This document shows positions 7,098 through 8,783 of a stretch of DNA of 8,783 nucleotides, one piece after another. Origin of the DNA: Patescibacteria group bacterium (GTDB lineage Bacteria; Patescibacteriota; Microgenomatia; Levybacterales; UBA12049). How positions within the stretch are numbered: position 1 is the stretch's first letter; each line of letters begins with the position of its first letter. The translations under genes were made by a program, and so were the position numbers. The notes under the pieces are model-generated. The model searched no databases, was not told where the DNA came from, and saw only the letters and a program-made list of their open reading frames with translations. The stretch is taken from contig JAMCZG010000022.1 of assembly GCA_023485715.1 (NCBI GenBank), positions 1-8,783 of the forward strand, in the 5' to 3' direction.

Positions 7098-7260
7098 ATC
7101 TTAAGGCCCCGATCGGCTGTAAATTTGCGACCTTTCGTACCGAATACCAACCAAATATTATGCCTATATCTACAGATATCATAAAAACTAATGGAATCGC
7201 TGTTAGAGATAATACAAAATGAGTTACCGAAATAAAAATAGGATTACCTATACTTCGATT
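7090..7260 (-). pseudogene. C-terminal remnant of a MacB/FtsX-type ABC transporter permease
   Basis: Read on the minus strand, this frame gives about 56 residues that end in a family-typical permease tail. A transmembrane helix (LSLTAIPLVFMISVDIGIIF) is followed by GWYSVRKVANLQPIGALRYE and a TAA stop. This matches the FGxYPARKAAxLxPIxALRYE ending of MacB-like permeases. Immediately upstream in the same frame is a TAA (7263-7261), then unrelated DNA (the secA-tail copy and REP repeats), so the preceding ~350 or more residues are missing. The only ATG is inside the final helix, so expression as a protein is unlikely. Its stop overlaps ATG 7097 of the sugar-dehydrogenase gene in ATGAATAA, so the full permease was probably once the first gene of that operon. 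A very short functional ORF is the less likely alternative. Confidence 0.75.
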
Positions 7261-7278
7261 TTATTAGAAGTGAGTTTT

Positions 7279-7306
7279 ATTAATTAGGATGGTGGCATTT
7301 TTTGTC
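7279..7306 (-). repeat. Imperfect copy of the secA 3' end (12-bp direct repeat core)
   Basis: ATTAATTAGGAT occurs at 7279-7290 and again at 7360-7371, where it covers the secA stop codon. The similarity extends past the identical core on the coding strand. The real secA ends in codons for YKRCHYPN and TAA, while 7306-7280 reads DKKCHHPN and TAA, with mostly synonymous or single-base changes (TGT/TGC, CAT/CAC, TAT/CAT). The two copies are 81 bp apart and flank the REP-like pair. This looks like the end of a former secA (or another SEC-C protein) 3' end, or a diverged duplication. Confidence 0.5.
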
Positions 7307-7351
7307 CTTCGACTTCGCTCAGGATTATAATTCTTTCGACTTCGCTCAGGA
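7305..7351. repeat. Two tandem REP-like repeats
   Basis: Two 20-bp units lie in the same orientation, at 7305-7324 and 7332-7351. They differ at a single base (TCC versus TCT at the left end) and share the 16-base core TTCGACTTCGCTCAGG. They are separated by a 7-bp AT-rich spacer. Each unit has short complementary ends (TCCT/AGGA in the left copy), so only a weak hairpin can form. Their GC content and sharp boundaries contrast with the AT-rich surroundings. Repeats with this kind of core are, as I recall, scattered in intergenic regions of diverse bacterial genomes; I cannot check that here. No REP-associated transposase is in the window. Confidence 0.75.
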
Positions 7352-7360
7352 CTGCGCGGA

Positions 7361-8783
7361 TTAATTAGGATAATGACAGCGCTTGTATTTTTTACCAGAA
7401 CCGCACCAACACGGATCGTTACGGCCGAGCTTGTGTTTTTGGCCGGATTGATCGTTTACCATCGATGATCTATTATTGACAACCGGCTTTTGTTTTTGCG
7501 GTTGATCGGACTCTCCCGCCGCTTTTGTAACAACATTCTGCGGAGTTTGAACTTTTGGCGCTTGCTGGACTTGAATTTTAAAAATCCTGTGGACTATTTC
7601 GTCGTCGATTGCTCCGATTAACTGATCAAACATTTTAAATGCCTCATTTTTGTATTCCACCAAAGGATCGCGCTGGCCATAACCCCGAAGGCCAATTCCC
7701 TGTCGTAAATTTTCGATCGCATCCAGATGGTCAGTCCATAAATTATCGATAACCGACAATATCACAAACCGCTCGACTTCTCGCATTATTTCTTTACCCA
7801 ATTGTTCCTCGCGTTTTTCGTAAATATCTTTTGCGATTCTGGTTAAGAATCCTATTCTGTCATCTAGAGTTTGGGTTTGTTCCATTTGTTTTACTAGTTG
7901 TATTCTTGAATTTTCGTCAAAGGGGATAATGGTTGAAAATTCCTCGATTATTTTTTCTGATTGCGGTTCCTTACTCTCCTGAATAGATTCTGCGCTTTGG
8001 ATATTAACTATTGCAGCAATCGAACCATAAATTTTTTCCAATATCTCGTTTTTTAACAATGACTCTTCTTTGTTTGCCCCGGCTTCGAGAACTTCTCTCC
8101 TTCTTTTATAAATAATTTCCCTCTGCTTATTTAAAACATCGTCGTATTCGACAAGATGTTTTCTGATATCAAAATTAAATCCTTCTACTTTTACTTGGGC
8201 CTGTTCGATTGCGCGCGATACAATCGGGTGCTGCAAAGGAACATCTTCTGGCATATTAAACCGCGTCATAAGCCCCGCGATTTTGTCCCCACCGAAAAGT
8301 CGCATAATCTCATCGTCTAAACCAACAAAAAATCGCGATTTTCCAGGATCTCCTTGTCTTCCAGACCTTCCTCTAAGCTGGTTATCGATTCGACGCGATT
8401 CGTGACGTTCTGTGCCGATAACGTATAGACCGCCAAGTTTTATAACTTCGTCGTGTTGTTTTTGCCACGCCTTCCATTCTGCTGATTCTCTTTTTTCCCG
8501 CCCGTCTTCGGATTTCGGACTGTCTCCGCCTAAAATAATATCAACGCCGCGTCCCGCCATGTTTGTCGCAACGGTTACCGCGCCCTTTTTTCCCGCCGCG
8601 GCAATAATCTCTGCTTCCCGAACATGGTTTTTCGCGTTTAAAACTTCGTGTTTTATTCCGCGTCGTCTTAAAAGTTCCGAAATTATTTCATTTTTATTAA
8701 TCGACGTAGTACCGATTAGAACGGGCTGGCCTTTTTTATATGCTTCTTCTATATTTTGCGCAACAGCAGAAAGTTTTGCCCGG
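7361..8783 (-). CDS. secA: SecA preprotein translocase ATPase, partial (N-terminal part lies beyond the right edge)
   Basis: SecA is the cytoplasmic motor that pushes unfolded preproteins through SecYEG using ATP. The window holds the last 473 codons; the frame runs open to the right edge (first complete codon at 8782), so the ATG at 8560 is internal. The second nucleotide-binding fold shows KGQPVLIGTTSINKNE, then VLNAKNHVREAEIIAAAG, ATNMAGRGVDIILGG and RHESRRIDNQLRGRSGRQGDPG (helicase motif VI). The helical scaffold follows (FNMPEDVPLQHPIVSRAIEQ, KHLVEYDDVLNKQR), and the wing/scaffold block NLWTDHLDAIENLRQGIGLRGYGQRDP is intact. A Gln/Pro-rich linker leads to the zinc-binding SEC-C motif CWCGSGKKYKRCH near the C-terminus, which in known SecAs binds SecB and/or the ribosome. 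The missing front half would carry the Walker A/B motifs and the preprotein cross-linking domain. The gene is apparently housekeeping and intact. Confidence 0.97.
   Translation of the reverse strand, partial: RAKLSAVAQNIEEAYKKGQPVLIGTTSINKNEIISELLRRRGIKHEVLNAKNHVREAEIIAAAGKKGAVTVATNMAGRGVDIILGGDSPKSEDGREKRESAEWKAWQKQHDEVIKLGGLYVIGTERHESRRIDNQLRGRSGRQGDPGKSRFFVGLDDEIMRLFGGDKIAGLMTRFNMPEDVPLQHPIVSRAIEQAQVKVEGFNFDIRKHLVEYDDVLNKQREIIYKRRREVLEAGANKEESLLKNEILEKIYGSIAAIVNIQSAESIQESKEPQSEKIIEEFSTIIPFDENSRIQLVKQMEQTQTLDDRIGFLTRIAKDIYEKREEQLGKEIMREVERFVILSVIDNLWTDHLDAIENLRQGIGLRGYGQRDPLVEYKNEAFKMFDQLIGAIDDEIVHRIFKIQVQQAPKVQTPQNVVTKAAGESDQPQKQKPVVNNRSSMVNDQSGQKHKLGRNDPCWCGSGKKYKRCHYPN

Noticed and set aside
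7201..7260. Possible promoter (TATTAT hexamer) inside the permease remnant for the dehydrogenase operon
   Set aside because: There is no acceptable -35 at 16-18 bp and no TGn extension, so the evidence is too weak to list.
7305..7351. Start of a CRISPR array
   Set aside because: There are only two units, with a 7-bp spacer between them and no cas genes; far too short a spacing for CRISPR.
7304..7352. REP pair as an intrinsic terminator for secA
   Set aside because: Only 4-5 bp stems form, and on the secA strand the downstream run is A rather than T, so a classical terminator is not supported.
8526..8560. SecA motif NMAGRGVDI with Val where Thr is usual
   Set aside because: A conservative change in an otherwise intact motor domain; I believe it occurs in other SecA proteins, so it is not treated as a defect.

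Overview
The window is AT-rich, gene-dense bacterial DNA that uses the standard bacterial code; TGA ends the L,D-transpeptidase gene. Several traits suggest a Candidate Phyla Radiation (Patescibacteria) genome, perhaps of the Microgenomates type. Shine-Dalgarno sites are almost absent, and GTG or TTG starts are forced at two genes. Four proteins have single N-terminal membrane anchors, and one linker is PTPTPT-like. Genes overlap tightly, and there is a REP-like tandem repeat. This placement is inference; the SecA sequence at the right edge would be the best phylogenetic marker.

Layout, left to right. Positions 1-3110 (minus strand) hold an export operon, a membrane-fusion/adaptor protein followed by an RND-family inner-membrane transporter. 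The two are coupled by a one-base TAATG overlap, the transporter is cut off by the left edge, and a good sigma-70-type promoter (3178-3206) precedes the adaptor. Positions 3215-4919 hold a divergent pair: a YkuD L,D-transpeptidase (minus) and a membrane-anchored C39-like cysteine peptidase fused to TPR-like helices (plus). They face each other across about 46 bp with two inverted extended -10 elements, and both genes appear to be read from leaderless transcripts. Positions 4916-7097 (minus) hold a two-gene operon: a membrane-anchored glucose/sorbosone-dehydrogenase-like beta-propeller and an anchored alpha/beta hydrolase, overlapping by 8 bp.

Positions 7090-7360 look like a genomic scar. They hold the last ~57 codons of a MacB/FtsX-type permease without its front, a short imperfect copy of the 3' end of secA, and two tandem REP-like repeats. 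The right part (7361-8783, minus) is the C-terminal half of secA, ending in the zinc-binding SEC-C motif.

Taken together, almost everything here acts at or outside the cytoplasmic membrane: protein secretion (SecA), efflux (adaptor/RND), peptidoglycan cross-linking (L,D-transpeptidase), and anchored extracytoplasmic peptidase, hydrolase and sugar-dehydrogenase-like enzymes. I found no tRNA, rRNA, CRISPR array, integrase or transposase, and no gene-free stretch longer than about 270 bp.
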